A program made the position numbers and the translations under genes. Shown here piece by piece: positions 46,964 through 56,257 of a stretch of 64,000 nt of DNA. Position 1 is the stretch's first letter. Each line of letters begins with the position of its first letter. Source of the stretch: Synechococcus sp. PROS-9-1 (GTDB lineage Bacteria > Cyanobacteriota > Cyanobacteriia > PCC-6307 > Cyanobiaceae); the NCBI RefSeq assembly GCF_014279775.1, contig NZ_CP047961.1:806001-870000 (forward strand), written 5' to 3'. The notes below the pieces were generated by a model. The model had not been told where the DNA came from. It saw only the letters and a list, made by a program, of their open reading frames with translations, and searched no databases.

Positions 46964-47941
46964 TTGCTGCCCATCCTTTACAGCTTTCGCCGTTGTCCCT
47001 ATGCGATGCGTGCTCGCTGGGCCCTGCTGCAGGCAGGGCTCATGGTGCATTGGAGAGAAATTGAACTCAAAGCCAAGCCTGCAGCGATGCTGGAGGCCTC
47101 TCCTAAAGGCACGGTTCCGGTTCTGGTCTTAGCTGACGGCAGCGTGATCGATGAGAGTTTGGAGATCATGCTCTGGGCTTTGCAGCAGGCAGACCCCCGA
47201 GGCGTGTTGGAGGCTGAAGACTCGGCTGTTTTGATTGAACAAAATGATGGGTCGTTGAAGCATCATCTCGATCGTTTCAAGTACACCGATCGCTATCCCG
47301 GAGCCTCAAAGGAGGACCATCGCCTGGCTGGTCTTGTGATCCTGCGCAGCTGGAGCGAACGCATCAGTAGGAACGGTTGGTTGCTGACTGATCGGATGGC
47401 GTTGGCGGATGCGGCCCTATGGCCCTTTGTACGGCAGTGGCGCCTGGCCGATGCGGGTGGATTTGATGCTGATCCTCACTTGACCCCGTTGCGGGAGTGG
47501 CTCATGCGCTTTCTCGATGACCCGATGATGCAACGGTTGATGCAACGTGCTGATCCCTGGTGGCCAGGTGGAATCGAACCGATCTTTCCCGCTGATGCCA
47601 TTGCGATTCCCATGGATCAACCGCTGTTTCATCTCGCCTTGGAATCCGATTGGCAGGATGCTGTAAAGCGAGGCGACTATCGCGTTTCAACGCGCGGCTT
47701 GTCCCTCGAGCAGGTGGGATTCATTCATCTGTCTTGGCAAGAGCAGGTGCAAGCCACGTTTGACCGGTTTTATGCAGACGCTGGTGCCGTCCTAACGCTC
47801 AGAATCGATCCAAAGCTGGTGTCTGCCCCCCTACGAGCAGATGCCATTCATACAGGCGTGCTTTTCCCCCATCTGTATGGCCCACTTCCCATTGCCTCGG
47901 TGGTCGAGGTGAGCCCTTTCTCTTCTCTGCCCGCGTGCTGA
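46964..47941 (+). CDS. Fusion of glutathione S-transferase-like and DUF952 domains
   Basis: A 325-residue protein. The N-terminal thioredoxin-fold GST domain begins LYSFRRCPYAMRARWAL with a CPYA motif, has KGTVPVLVL and DESLEIMLW (the glutathione gamma-Glu site), and is followed by a helical domain to about residue 200. The rest (about 215-320) looks like DUF952: YRVSTRGLSLEQVGFIHLSW, then ID near 285 and FPHLYGPLPIASV. DUF952 resembles ADP-ribosyl-transferase-like folds, but no function is established. The start is TTG 46964, the only usable one. The fusion is tightly coupled to trhO and the next gene. Confidence 0.85.
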   Translation: MLPILYSFRRCPYAMRARWALLQAGLMVHWREIELKAKPAAMLEASPKGTVPVLVLADGSVIDESLEIMLWALQQADPRGVLEAEDSAVLIEQNDGSLKHHLDRFKYTDRYPGASKEDHRLAGLVILRSWSERISRNGWLLTDRMALADAALWPFVRQWRLADAGGFDADPHLTPLREWLMRFLDDPMMQRLMQRADPWWPGGIEPIFPADAIAIPMDQPLFHLALESDWQDAVKRGDYRVSTRGLSLEQVGFIHLSWQEQVQATFDRFYADAGAVLTLRIDPKLVSAPLRADAIHTGVLFPHLYGPLPIASVVEVSPFSSLPAC

Positions 47942-48444
47942 TGCTCAATGATTTAGAAGCTCAAGCACGAGAACGTGGCTTGTTGCTGCGCCTCAAAGTT
48001 GGACGCCCCCTAGGGCTGTGGAGTTTGCGCTTGGTGGTGGCTGAACAGCTTGCTGCTGATCGCTTGCAACTCCAGGGCGAGATGAAAGCCTGGGCCTATG
48101 GCGCCACGACTGGATTGCAGCTCGACACGATGCGAGTTCGGCCCCAAGCTCCTGCTGGGACGGGAGATCTGATCTGGGCTGCCACCATGGCTTGGGCGCT
48201 TGAGTCCACCCCTTGCCTGAGGGCCAGGTTGTTGGCGATCCGCGATGCAGAGGGTCAGCATCGGCGTTTGGTGCGCTATTTCCAGCAACGTGGCTTCAGC
48301 ACGGTGCATGAGGTGGAGGCCGCTGTTTGGGACTTGCCTCTGAGGATGGTTTGGGGTGGTGCTGGTGCGCTGATGACGGCGGATTGTGCCGAGGTGCAGC
48401 AGCGAGCTGATCAGCGCTGGTCGGCTCAGTCGCCCGCCGCGTGA
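47941..48444 (+). CDS. Small GNAT-like hypothetical protein
   Basis: A 167-residue soluble protein with a pattern reminiscent of acetyltransferases: [27 protein letters not shown], a [25 protein letters not shown] region that could be the acetyl-CoA loop, and [25 protein letters not shown] near the end. The canonical QxxGxG/A loop is not clear, so the family is tentative. ATG 47941 overlaps the previous TGA by one base; GTG 47935 is an alternative. It overlaps the convergent lipA gene by 19 bases. Confidence 0.65.
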   Translation: MLNDLEAQARERGLLLRLKVGRPLGLWSLRLVVAEQLAADRLQLQGEMKAWAYGATTGLQLDTMRVRPQAPAGTGDLIWAATMAWALESTPCLRARLLAIRDAEGQHRRLVRYFQQRGFSTVHEVEAAVWDLPLRMVWGGAGALMTADCAEVQQRADQRWSAQSPAA

Positions 48445-49340
48445 TAGCTGCTGCGGACCAATGGCCCACTGCGCACTTGCGTAAAACCCAGGTCGGTGGC
48501 AATGGCGCCAAGCTCTGCAAATTCCGTGGGATGCCAGTAACGCGCTACGGGGATATGGGCCAAGGATGGTCTGAGGTACTGGCCGAGTGTGATTCGCTGA
48601 CAATCCACACTGCGTAGGTCTTTCAAGGTGTCGACAACTTCATCCTTGCTCTCGCCCAAGCCAAGCATCAGGCCGCTTTTGGTGGGTATTGATGGGGCAA
48701 GTTCTCTGGCCGCGGCAAGCAGCCCAAGCGAGCGGGTGTAAGTCGCTCCACGGCGGACTTCTGCTTGAAGTCGCTTCACCGTTTCAAGATTGTGGTTGAA
48801 ACAAATGGGCTGTGCCTTCAGAACAGTGGCTAGGCGTTGCTGTTGAGCTTGGAGGGCTTTGGCTTGATCGGCCACACCGCCCCAGAAGTCTGGGGTGAGC
48901 ACCTCGATGGCGATCAAGGGATTGCGGGCACGGATCGCCGCCATCGCGTTCGTAAACAAGCTGGCCCCATGGTCTTCAAGGTCATCGCGGGCTACGGCCG
49001 TGAGGACCACGTAGCGGAGTCCCATGCGAAGCACGGCTTCTGCCACCCGTTCCCCTTCCTCAGGGTTTACGGCTTCGGGCGCACGGCCTTTATCGACTTG
49101 GCAGAACGCACAACTACGGGTGCAGATGGAGCCACCAAGCAAAAAGGTTGCGGTACCGGCTGCATAACACTCCCCCCGATTAGGGCAGCGGCCCTCCTCG
49201 CAAATCGTGTTGAGCCCATTTTGTTTGACCAGGGTTTGTACCTGTTCAATCGCCGAGGCATTGCCGATGGGCCGTCTCAACCATTCGGGTAAGCGCTCGC
49301 TGGGGCGGATTCCGCTGTAACGGCTCATGCTCGTTTTCAT
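48426..49340 (-). CDS. lipA: Lipoyl synthase
   Basis: Radical SAM enzyme that adds two sulphurs to octanoylated protein to form lipoate. The auxiliary cluster motif [12 protein letters not shown] and the radical [11 protein letters not shown] are intact, spaced as usual, followed by VDKGRAP. The Ser near the C-terminus lies in RSSYHA. ATG 49340 ([10 protein letters not shown]) gives 304 residues, close to the family length; a TTG nine codons upstream overlaps recR. Probably transcribed with recR. Confidence 0.95.
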   Translation of the reverse strand: MKTSMSRYSGIRPSERLPEWLRRPIGNASAIEQVQTLVKQNGLNTICEEGRCPNRGECYAAGTATFLLGGSICTRSCAFCQVDKGRAPEAVNPEEGERVAEAVLRMGLRYVVLTAVARDDLEDHGASLFTNAMAAIRARNPLIAIEVLTPDFWGGVADQAKALQAQQQRLATVLKAQPICFNHNLETVKRLQAEVRRGATYTRSLGLLAAARELAPSIPTKSGLMLGLGESKDEVVDTLKDLRSVDCQRITLGQYLRPSLAHIPVARYWHPTEFAELGAIATDLGFTQVRSGPLVRSSYHAAGD

Positions 49341-49359
49341 GACCGCGTCTCTGGGAGTT

Positions 49360-49929
49360 TCATTCAACTGCTCGACGTCCTTCCAGAGCCCGACTCAAGG
49401 TGACGTCGTCGGCATATTCCAGTTCGCTTCCAACTGGAAGGCCGTAAGCGATTCGACTGACTTGCGTAAACGGTTTGAGTAGGCGAGCCAGGTAAAGGCT
49501 GGTGGTATCCCCCTCCACGCTGGGGGTGAGCGCAAGGATCACCTCTTTGATTTCGTCTGCTGCGACCCTTTTTACGAGGCTGCTGATCTGCAGCATTTCT
49601 GGACCGATGCCGTCCATCGGAGAGATCAGGCCACCCAAAACGTGGTATCTGCCTGCATATTCTCTGGTGCGTTCGAGGGCGAGCAGATCCCTTGAATCAG
49701 CCACCACGCAAAGCAAGCCGTTGGAACGCTCTGGATTTCTGCAGATCTCACAGATGGGTTCTGCACTGAGATGGAAACAGGTTTGGCATTCCCCCACCTG
49801 ACTCCTTGCCGCCAAGAGAGCATCAGCAAAACTATGGATCTGCTCTTCTGGTTGGCGCAGCAAATGGAGAGCCAGCCGTTGTGCGGTCCGTGGACCAATG
49901 CCGGGGAGACGTTCGAACTGGTCGATCAA
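49360..49929 (-). CDS. recR: Recombination protein RecR
   Basis: Partner of RecO/RecF in loading RecA onto gapped DNA. The helix-hairpin-helix is [20 protein letters not shown], the four-Cys zinc finger [16 protein letters not shown] near residue 49 and the Toprim domain [17 protein letters not shown] near residue 75. The first standard start is TTG 49929, which removes about 10 residues usually present before the hairpin. The frame upstream reads FTRPLARL in good agreement with the family but has no ATG, GTG or TTG, so an unusual start is possible. Confidence 0.93.
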   Translation of the reverse strand: MIDQFERLPGIGPRTAQRLALHLLRQPEEQIHSFADALLAARSQVGECQTCFHLSAEPICEICRNPERSNGLLCVVADSRDLLALERTREYAGRYHVLGGLISPMDGIGPEMLQISSLVKRVAADEIKEVILALTPSVEGDTTSLYLARLLKPFTQVSRIAYGLPVGSELEYADDVTLSRALEGRRAVE

Positions 49930-50021
49930 CCGTGCTAATGGTCGGGTGAAGCCGCTCAGAACTCTTCTGCAAGTCTCTGAAATCTAGGCAGGGAGATCTC
50001 CGGGCAGAATGGGATGGATTC

Positions 50022-50588
50022 ATGAACGATTCGATGCGCTTTCCGTTGCAAGTTCCGCTGCGATCGCTTCTCAGCGTTGTCTGTGTTGTGTTGCTCACCG
50101 CCTGCAGCGGTGCTGGAGCTGGCCTTAATTCGTTCCAGAGCCCTGACGGCAGATATGCCTTCCTCTATCCAACGGGTTGGACGCGAGTAGCTGTAACGGG
50201 AGGCCCCACCGTTGTTTTTCACGATCTGATCAACAGCGACGAAACCGTGAGCCTTGTGGTCTCTGATGTGGATGCTGATAACGACTTACAGACACTTGGC
50301 AGTGCTGTTGCCGTTGGCGAACGTTTGCGCCGTGACGTGATCGCCCCAGATGGCAGCGGCCGCAATGCCGAGTTGATCGAGGCAAGAGAACGGGAGGCCT
50401 CAGGTCATACGTTCTATGACCTGGAGTACGCCGTGCATCTTCAGGATCGCGATCGCCATGAGCTGGCCACCGTCGTTGTCGATCGGGGCCGCTTGTACAC
50501 CCTTGCCACAAGCACGAATGAAAGCCGCTGGCCTCGCGTTAAAGACTTATTTGAATCTGTGATTACATCGTTTACATTGTTGATCTGA
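50022..50588 (+). CDS. psbP: PsbP-like lumenal lipoprotein (CyanoP)
   Basis: A 188-residue protein with a lipoprotein signal (LLSVVCVVLLTAC, lipobox LTAC near residue 27) and a mature PsbP fold: FQSPDGRYAFLYPTGW, TVVFHDLINSDETVSLVVSD and FYDLEYAVHLQDRDRHELATVVVDRGRLYTL. CyanoP is a membrane-anchored photosystem II assembly factor. ATG 50022 or 50034 may be the start. It is divergent from recR, with a 92-base gap, and a long inverted repeat follows the stop. Confidence 0.92.
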   Translation: MNDSMRFPLQVPLRSLLSVVCVVLLTACSGAGAGLNSFQSPDGRYAFLYPTGWTRVAVTGGPTVVFHDLINSDETVSLVVSDVDADNDLQTLGSAVAVGERLRRDVIAPDGSGRNAELIEAREREASGHTFYDLEYAVHLQDRDRHELATVVVDRGRLYTLATSTNESRWPRVKDLFESVITSFTLLI

Positions 50589-50618
50589 CAAGTCTCTTCA
50601 ACTGTGGAAAGGACTTAG

Positions 50619-50658
50619 CCTTTGAACATTGACGATAACCTCTTGATGTTCAAAGGCA
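50619..50658. repeat. 12-bp perfect inverted repeat after psbP
   Basis: GCCTTTGAACAT (50619-50630) pairs perfectly with ATGTTCAAAGGC (50647-50658) around a 16-base loop. It lies between the converging psbP and LCP genes, 30 and 45 bases from their stops. No T-run follows on either strand, so it may be a bidirectional 3'-end stabiliser rather than a typical terminator. Confidence 0.75.
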
Positions 50659-50702
50659 AGATTGTTGTTATTCATTCTGGAAACATTTACTTGTAGGCCT
50701 AT

Positions 50703-51611
50703 TCAAAACAATATTTTGAAGCGCTTGCTGCTGGATTCGCTCGCATCAACTCCCTTTGTTGTCTTCTGCGCAGGCCATTGTGTATCGAGATAACTCACTC
50801 CATTTTTATAAAAAGGACGGGCTTTGAGTCGATCTGTTTGGAGATCTGTTGTTCCCATGGTGGTGATTAATTTACCCAACTCCATAGGGCCAAGATCTGT
50901 TTCAAGATTACGTCCAGCTGCTGTGAGCAGGGCTGGTAGACGGATGAGATGCTGAGGTTGGATGAGTTTATTGAACAGACTTTTGAGCACGAGTTGTTGT
51001 CTATCAAGTCGTCCTAAATCACCCTTTCCATCGTGGCGCCAGCGCAGAAACCCTTCGAGCTCACGGCCTTTGAGGACCTGGCGCCCTGGTTGAAGATCGA
51101 TCAGTAATCCTTGGCTTTTGTCTTGGTAGTAGAGGCGTTTTGGTACATCAACCTCTAGACCTCCAAGTAAATCACTAATAGTACGAATTCCTTTTAGATT
51201 AACCAATATATGATGATTGATCGGACGCCCCATGAGCCGTGTTAGTTCTGTTTTAACAGCATCTGGACCGCCTCTGGCATGGAGTGCATTGGCCTTCATG
51301 GGCCCAAAGCTGCGCGAATCGATATAGCTGTCTCTTGGGACTTGAATGATAGAAGTTTCGCCGTTTTCAATGCTCAGGATGAAAATAGTGTCTGTATTAC
51401 CGCCTCCAGCATCCATTCCGAGAACCACGATATTCTCATCATCAAAGATCGACCAGCCTTTAAATGGGTTGCTGATTGAGGTCAGCGTGGGGAGCTCTGT
51501 TGATGGAATGAGAGATCGGCTGAGAGGTATCGACAGCAGCAATCCACCAAAGAGTCCAAGCACTGCTGCTGTGAGCAGGGATTTTTTATTTGGATTCCTT
51601 TGGACGTTCAT
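50703..51611 (-). CDS. LCP (LytR-CpsA-Psr) family protein, second copy
   Basis: A 302-residue LCP protein with one N-terminal membrane segment (LLTAAVLGLFGGLLLSIPLS) and a full catalytic domain: VVLGMDAGGGNTDTIFILSI near residue 63, IIQVPRDSYID near residue 88, GGPDAVKTELTRLMG near residue 113 and LEGFLRWRHDGKGDLGRLDRQQ near residue 185. The conserved Arg and Asp residues of active LCP glycan ligases (QVPRDS, RHD..D.GR..RQ) are all present. Substrate in cyanobacteria is undefined. ATG 51611. Confidence 0.92.
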   Translation of the reverse strand: MNVQRNPNKKSLLTAAVLGLFGGLLLSIPLSRSLIPSTELPTLTSISNPFKGWSIFDDENIVVLGMDAGGGNTDTIFILSIENGETSIIQVPRDSYIDSRSFGPMKANALHARGGPDAVKTELTRLMGRPINHHILVNLKGIRTISDLLGGLEVDVPKRLYYQDKSQGLLIDLQPGRQVLKGRELEGFLRWRHDGKGDLGRLDRQQLVLKSLFNKLIQPQHLIRLPALLTAAGRNLETDLGPMELGKLITTMGTTDLQTDRLKARPFYKNGVSYLDTQWPAQKTTKGVDASESSSKRFKILF

Positions 51612-51678
51612 CTACAAATCTTAGTTCTGTTCCTGCAACTGTTGGATTGTGTTGATGTTTGTGTGGTGAGAACCATGA

Positions 51679-53769
51679 TTAGGTGAGTGGATCGCTGATC
51701 ATTAGTGCCGGACAGGCCAACTGATGCACCAAATTGCTCGTGCGATCACTGGCTGGAATGGGGAGTCCGGCGACCCGCCGCCGTTGTGATCGCAAGATCA
51801 CGAGATCTTGGTTTTTGCTGAACCAGTGGATTTTCGAATCGATGCCAGGTCCCTGCAGCAGTTTGATTTGAACTTGATGGCTGGCGATGTTACGTGGACA
51901 CCAACTCATTAGTTGTTGCTCCATCCAGGATCGTTCGTGTCGGTTAAAGCGTGGATCATGGATGTGCAGAAGACTGATGATGGTAGATGTTGGGTCTGGT
52001 GCGGTGGATAGGAGCCGTAGGGCGAGTTCAAATTGTTCGCGTGCACTCGCCGATAGATCTTTAATTGGAACCAGGATTTGGTTGAGATCATTGAGTTCTC
52101 GCCGCCCAAGATTGGCCACCACCACGGGGCAATGCGCGGTTCGGCAGACTCCGTCGACCAGGTCTCCAAGGAGCCATTTGCGTAGAGGGTCAGGGCGTCC
52201 TGCTCCGATCAACAGCAGATCGGCTCCCTCCTCTAAAGCGCTTCGGCTCATGCCCGCAGCGATGTCGTCATCCACGCGCAATAGACAACGGGTGGTTGCA
52301 GTAAGGCCCTCTGCGTTGGTTGCCGCCTGATTCAGCCTGGTTCTCGCTGCCGATAGGGCTCGATTTAAGCCACCGCGCGCCTCCTCGAGGCTTGGACTCA
52401 CCAGTGCGAGGGGCAGGAGTTGTCCGTTGTGTTCGCCCTCTCCCTGGGAGAGTCGGGCAGCCAGCTTCAGCAGGCTCAACTCGGTGTCTGGATTGGCAAC
52501 TGGTACCAACACTTTCAGGGGGCGGCGTACCACCTCTCCGGGGACCTCCTGATCTTCATCGAGTCCTGTTGTGCCGTATGGGGAGCGCTCATTCGGTTCC
52601 ATGAGGGCCACGACGGAGCGTGTGGTGAGGGTTGGACCGAGCGTTGCCGTCACAACCATCACGGCAAGAACGGCGTTCAGAACTGTGCTGTCGAGTAAGC
52701 CGGCCTGAAATCCAATGAACGCGGTTGCAAGCGTGGCCGCCACCTTGGGCATGGCGAGTGACCACATCAGCAGGATTTGATTGGGGCTGTAGCGGAACCA
52801 GCGCCCAGCAATCACTGCAGCAAGTGCCTTGCATCCCAAAGCTCCAGTGAGCATTAGGGCTGTGAACTCAATGTTGCTGATGCTGTCGGCGAGGCTGCCG
52901 AGATCGAGCAGCAGTCCCAAATGAATGAAGAAAATGGGGATGAATAAGGCTCCCCCTACAAAGATCACTTGCTCCTTGACCTTGCCTTCTGGAAGGACAG
53001 AATTCACTGCGAGCCCAGCCAGAAAAGCGCCCACGATTTTTTCCACCCCTGCAAGTTCAGCGCCGAGGGAGGCCACAAACAAGGTGAGTAACACCGCCAG
53101 AAACACCCGGTTTTCATCGATGACGTTGCGCATCCATAGATGCCGCCCAATCATTCGAATGCCCAAGACGACGAGACAAGCAAACACGCTGATGCTGATG
53201 AGCAGCGCCGTAAAGCTGCTCGGTGTCAGGTTTCCCTTGCCCAGCCCTAGGGCTACAGCGAGCAATAACAGCGCTGCAATGTCGGTGAAGATCGTGCTTC
53301 CAACGCTCACGATCACGGATTCGTCACGCTGAGCTCCGTAACTCCTCACGATCGGATACCCGAGCGGGGTGTGCGTTGCCATCAGGGCTCCTAATAGGAG
53401 ACTGGGCACTAAGGGGAAGCCAAAGATCTGGCCGATCCCGAACCCTGTTCCAACTCCGAGCACAAAGATCAGGGCCCCAAATGTCACGGAGCGTCTTTTG
53501 ACCCTGTTGAACTCTTCGAGGTCGATTTCCAGCCCAACTGTGAACAGTAAATAGATGGCTCCGATATCGGAGAGAAGGGTGATCGTTTCACTTTTGGCAT
53601 CGATCCAATGCAACACATGGGGACCAACCAGGACGCCAGCGGCTAAGAGTCCGACAAGATCAGGAAGCCTTAACCGTCTTGTTAAGGGCGGAATTAAGAC
53701 GCTGATCGCAACAAGCTGGGCAAAAATGCCCAGTGGATGATGCATCAGGTGGGACAGCGAAGCAGCCAT
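51679..53769 (-). CDS. CPA2 cation/proton antiporter with C-terminal universal-stress domains
   Basis: A 696-residue protein. Residues 1 to about 390 form a KefB/NapA-type antiporter with roughly 12 membrane segments, including GVLVGPHVLHWI near residue 46 and LGAELAGVEKIVGAFLAGLAVNSVLPEG near residue 228. The conserved Asp of the transport site is probably in STIFTDIAALLLL near residue 160. The C-terminal 290 residues contain two universal-stress-like domains (GADLLLIGAGRPDPLRKWLLGD and the ILVPIKD repeat). It may exchange Na+ or K+ for protons under regulation by nucleotide. The ABC exporter gene lies 30 bases upstream on the same strand. Confidence 0.9.
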   Translation of the reverse strand: MAASLSHLMHHPLGIFAQLVAISVLIPPLTRRLRLPDLVGLLAAGVLVGPHVLHWIDAKSETITLLSDIGAIYLLFTVGLEIDLEEFNRVKRRSVTFGALIFVLGVGTGFGIGQIFGFPLVPSLLLGALMATHTPLGYPIVRSYGAQRDESVIVSVGSTIFTDIAALLLLAVALGLGKGNLTPSSFTALLISISVFACLVVLGIRMIGRHLWMRNVIDENRVFLAVLLTLFVASLGAELAGVEKIVGAFLAGLAVNSVLPEGKVKEQVIFVGGALFIPIFFIHLGLLLDLGSLADSISNIEFTALMLTGALGCKALAAVIAGRWFRYSPNQILLMWSLAMPKVAATLATAFIGFQAGLLDSTVLNAVLAVMVVTATLGPTLTTRSVVALMEPNERSPYGTTGLDEDQEVPGEVVRRPLKVLVPVANPDTELSLLKLAARLSQGEGEHNGQLLPLALVSPSLEEARGGLNRALSAARTRLNQAATNAEGLTATTRCLLRVDDDIAAGMSRSALEEGADLLLIGAGRPDPLRKWLLGDLVDGVCRTAHCPVVVANLGRRELNDLNQILVPIKDLSASAREQFELALRLLSTAPDPTSTIISLLHIHDPRFNRHERSWMEQQLMSWCPRNIASHQVQIKLLQGPGIDSKIHWFSKNQDLVILRSQRRRVAGLPIPASDRTSNLVHQLACPALMISDPLT

Positions 53770-53799
53770 CGGTGAACTCTTGGATGAAACGTTTTGGCG

Positions 53800-55611
53800 T
53801 TAAAGGCTCAGCGCTTCGCCACTGCGTAAGCCAGCTTGAACCCGCCAGAGGTCGGCGTAAGCGCCTGGTTTGTGCAGAAGTTGATCATGGGTGCCCTGTT
53901 CCACAATGCGTCCAGCATCCATCACAATGATTTGATCAGCATGTCGCACGGTGCTGAGTCGATGCGCAATAACCAGTGTGGTCCGATTCGCGGTGATGCG
54001 CATGAGCGAACGCTGAATCGCGGCCTCTGTTTCATTGTCAACAGCCGCCGTTGCTTCATCGAGGATCAATACGGGTACGTTTTTTAAAATGGCTCTTGCC
54101 AGGGCGATTCGTTGGCGTTGACCACCAGACAAACGCTGACCACGTTCCCCTACAACCGTGTCAAATTCTTGAGGTAGGGCTTGAATAAAGGCTAGGGCTT
54201 CAGCTTGTTCTGCTGCCCAAATAACGGACGAACTGGATGCTTGTGAAGATCCGTAGGTAATATTTTCGGCGACGCTTCCATGGAAGAGGTACACGTCTTG
54301 ACTCACGAGGGCAATGCAGCGACGAAGATCTTGCAGATGAAGCGACGCAATCGGGTGGTCGTCAAGAACAATCCTGCCGCTACTAAGCGGATAGAGCCTC
54401 AGTAGTAATTTGACCAGTGAACTTTTACCTGAACCTGTAGCACCCACAATGCCAATTGTTTGTCCTGCCTTAACCCTTAGGTTGAACTTGTTGAGCAGTG
54501 GTTCGCGATCTTTATAGGAAAAGCAAACGTCTTCATACCTTATTTCTCCTTTGATATCACTTGGGCTGAGGCGAGTGTTACCGCTGGCGATCTGAATCGG
54601 TGTGTCGATGAGATCGAGAACGCGTTGTGTGGAGGCCATCGATCGTTGGTAATCATCCAAGGTTCGTCCCAACGTGGTGAGTGGCCAGAGCAGTCGCTGC
54701 GTAATGAAAACCAAAAAGCTGTAGGTTCCTACGGCGATGACTCCTTTCCAGGCTTGAATGCCTCCGATCAGAAGAATCGCTAAAAAGGCAAATAAGATCG
54801 CAAAGCGAATCAGGGGGATGAAGGCGGCAGAGATTCGAATTGCCTGGCGATTGCATTGTCGGTAGGCATCACTCGCTGTACGAAGTTGTTCGAGTTCCCA
54901 GGCTTCAGTTGCAAAGCTTTTGATGGTGAGCATCCCACCAAGATTGTTAGACAGTCGGGAGGCGAGATCTCCAGCTCTTTGGCGGACATCGCGATATCGC
55001 GGAGCGAGGCGACGTTGAAAATTGAGTGATCCCATAAGGATGATTGGGATCGGTAGAAATGCGAAGAGTGCCACTCCTGGCGCCAGGAGTGCCATTGCGC
55101 CACCGACAAGTAGAACGGTGGTCACCAATTGCAGGATTTCGTTGGCGCCACGTTCAAGAAAGCGTTCGAGCTGATGGATGTCATCACCAAGAACGGTGAG
55201 TAGGCGCCCAGTGCTATCTCGCTCAAAGAAATCCATCTCAAGCTTTTGGAGATGGTCATAGGCTTCCAATCTCAGACTGTGTTGCGTGGTTTGTGCAAGA
55301 TTGCGCCACAAAACGCCGTAGAGATATTCAAAGAGTGATTCTGCTGTCCAGACCAGGAAGGACAGCACCGCAAGCACGATGAGTTGGCTTGGCACTGTTG
55401 TGGCACCCAAGGCTGCAAGCCACGATGAATCCTGTCGCACCACAACATCAACGGCCAGGCCGATCAGAACAGGAGGAAGTAAATCAAAGACTTTGTTGAT
55501 GATCGAGCAGCTCACCGCCATCCATACCCGTCTTTTGTAGGGCTGGAGATGGTTCAGAAGCCTCGGCAGGCCAGGCTTTATGCGTCTATGTGGGATTGGA
55601 TCGGCCATCAT
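53800..55611 (-). CDS. MsbA-like ABC exporter (TMD-NBD half transporter)
   Basis: A 603-residue half transporter working as a homodimer or heterodimer. Six membrane helices occupy residues 25-320, with the typical MEMDFFERDSTGRLLTVLGDD coupling region. The nucleotide-binding domain has Walker A GATGSGKSSLVK near residue 392, Q-loop in LVSQDVYLFHGSVAENI, signature LSGGQRQRIALARAIL near residue 500, Walker B VLILDEATAAVD and the H-loop IAHRLST. It could export lipids, peptides or drugs; the substrate is not inferable. ATG 55611. Cotranscribed with the antiporter. Confidence 0.93.
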   Translation of the reverse strand: MMADPIPHRRIKPGLPRLLNHLQPYKRRVWMAVSCSIINKVFDLLPPVLIGLAVDVVVRQDSSWLAALGATTVPSQLIVLAVLSFLVWTAESLFEYLYGVLWRNLAQTTQHSLRLEAYDHLQKLEMDFFERDSTGRLLTVLGDDIHQLERFLERGANEILQLVTTVLLVGGAMALLAPGVALFAFLPIPIILMGSLNFQRRLAPRYRDVRQRAGDLASRLSNNLGGMLTIKSFATEAWELEQLRTASDAYRQCNRQAIRISAAFIPLIRFAILFAFLAILLIGGIQAWKGVIAVGTYSFLVFITQRLLWPLTTLGRTLDDYQRSMASTQRVLDLIDTPIQIASGNTRLSPSDIKGEIRYEDVCFSYKDREPLLNKFNLRVKAGQTIGIVGATGSGKSSLVKLLLRLYPLSSGRIVLDDHPIASLHLQDLRRCIALVSQDVYLFHGSVAENITYGSSQASSSSVIWAAEQAEALAFIQALPQEFDTVVGERGQRLSGGQRQRIALARAILKNVPVLILDEATAAVDNETEAAIQRSLMRITANRTTLVIAHRLSTVRHADQIIVMDAGRIVEQGTHDQLLHKPGAYADLWRVQAGLRSGEALSL

Positions 55612-55704
55612 CTATGGCAAGACGCTCTATTCAAGCGTTGTGTTGCCCAACAGCGTCAAATCTCTTGAAACGGTGTAGACCAGAAATAGAGATCGAGGAA
55701 CTGT

Positions 55705-55890
55705 ATGACTCGTTCAAGAGCGTTCAATCGTTTTCATCGCTTCTTAGCGCGGAAGCATCGTGATGAAGTACGGAATTCAGCTTCTGTTTTGCCTGCTGAC
55801 GAAACAAGACCTATCGATCACATTCAAAAATTGATTGAGCGCCGTTTCGCCTTGGATGACAGGCTTGAAATGGAGGAGACGGCTCGATGA
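55705..55890 (+). CDS. Small basic hypothetical protein (61 residues)
   Basis: GAGGAA lies 4 bases before ATG 55705, a good ribosome binding site. The product MTRSRAFNRFHRFLARKHRDEV... is strongly basic at the N-terminus and acidic/amphipathic in its second half (PIDHIQKLIERRFALDDRLEMEETAR). No domain is recognised; an RNA- or ribosome-associated role is possible from charge alone. It converges with the RRM gene 19 bases away. Confidence 0.6.
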   Translation: MTRSRAFNRFHRFLARKHRDEVRNSASVLPADETRPIDHIQKLIERRFALDDRLEMEETAR

Positions 55891-55909
55891 ACTGTCTCCT
55901 CCGCTGGGA

Positions 55910-56257
55910 TCACCAGCGGTTGCCGCCGCCGTAACCGCCGCCGCCGCCGTCGTTGCCGCCGCCGCCGTAACCGCCGCGGCCACCACCGCCGCCACCGCCA
56001 CCGCCGCCAGTGCGCTCACGTGGGGTTGCTTTGTTGACGCGGATCATGCGACCCATCCACTCCACGTTCTGGAGGTCGTCGATGGCTTTTTGCTCATCTT
56101 CGTCTGTCGCCATTTCAACGAAGCCAAAGCCGCGTTTGCGACCTGTTTCGCGATCGAGAGGAAGACTTGCGCTCTTAACCTCTCCGTATTGACCGAATAG
56201 ATCGAGAAGATCTTCCTGTTCTGCCTGAAAAGACAGATTGCCGATGTAGATGGTCAT
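55910..56257 (-). CDS. Glycine-rich RRM RNA-binding protein
   Basis: A 115-residue cyanobacterial RNA-binding protein of the Rbp type. One RRM spans residues 1-80 with RNP2 IYIGNLS and RNP1 KRGFGFVEM; the rest is a Gly-rich tail with repeated GGYGGGG and GGGGGG blocks encoded by GCC-repeat DNA on the + strand. Family members are often cold-inducible and act in mRNA localisation or stability. The start ATG at 56257 follows a long leader region without genes, in line with 5'-leader control, which is inference. Confidence 0.94.
   Translation of the reverse strand: MTIYIGNLSFQAEQEDLLDLFGQYGEVKSASLPLDRETGRKRGFGFVEMATDEDEQKAIDDLQNVEWMGRMIRVNKATPRERTGGGGGGGGGGRGGYGGGGNDGGGGGYGGGNRW

Noticed and set aside
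55910-56030. GCC-repeat tract as a possible CRISPR or satellite
   Set aside because: It encodes the Gly-rich tail of the RRM protein on the - strand; the repeat is explained by coding for glycine.
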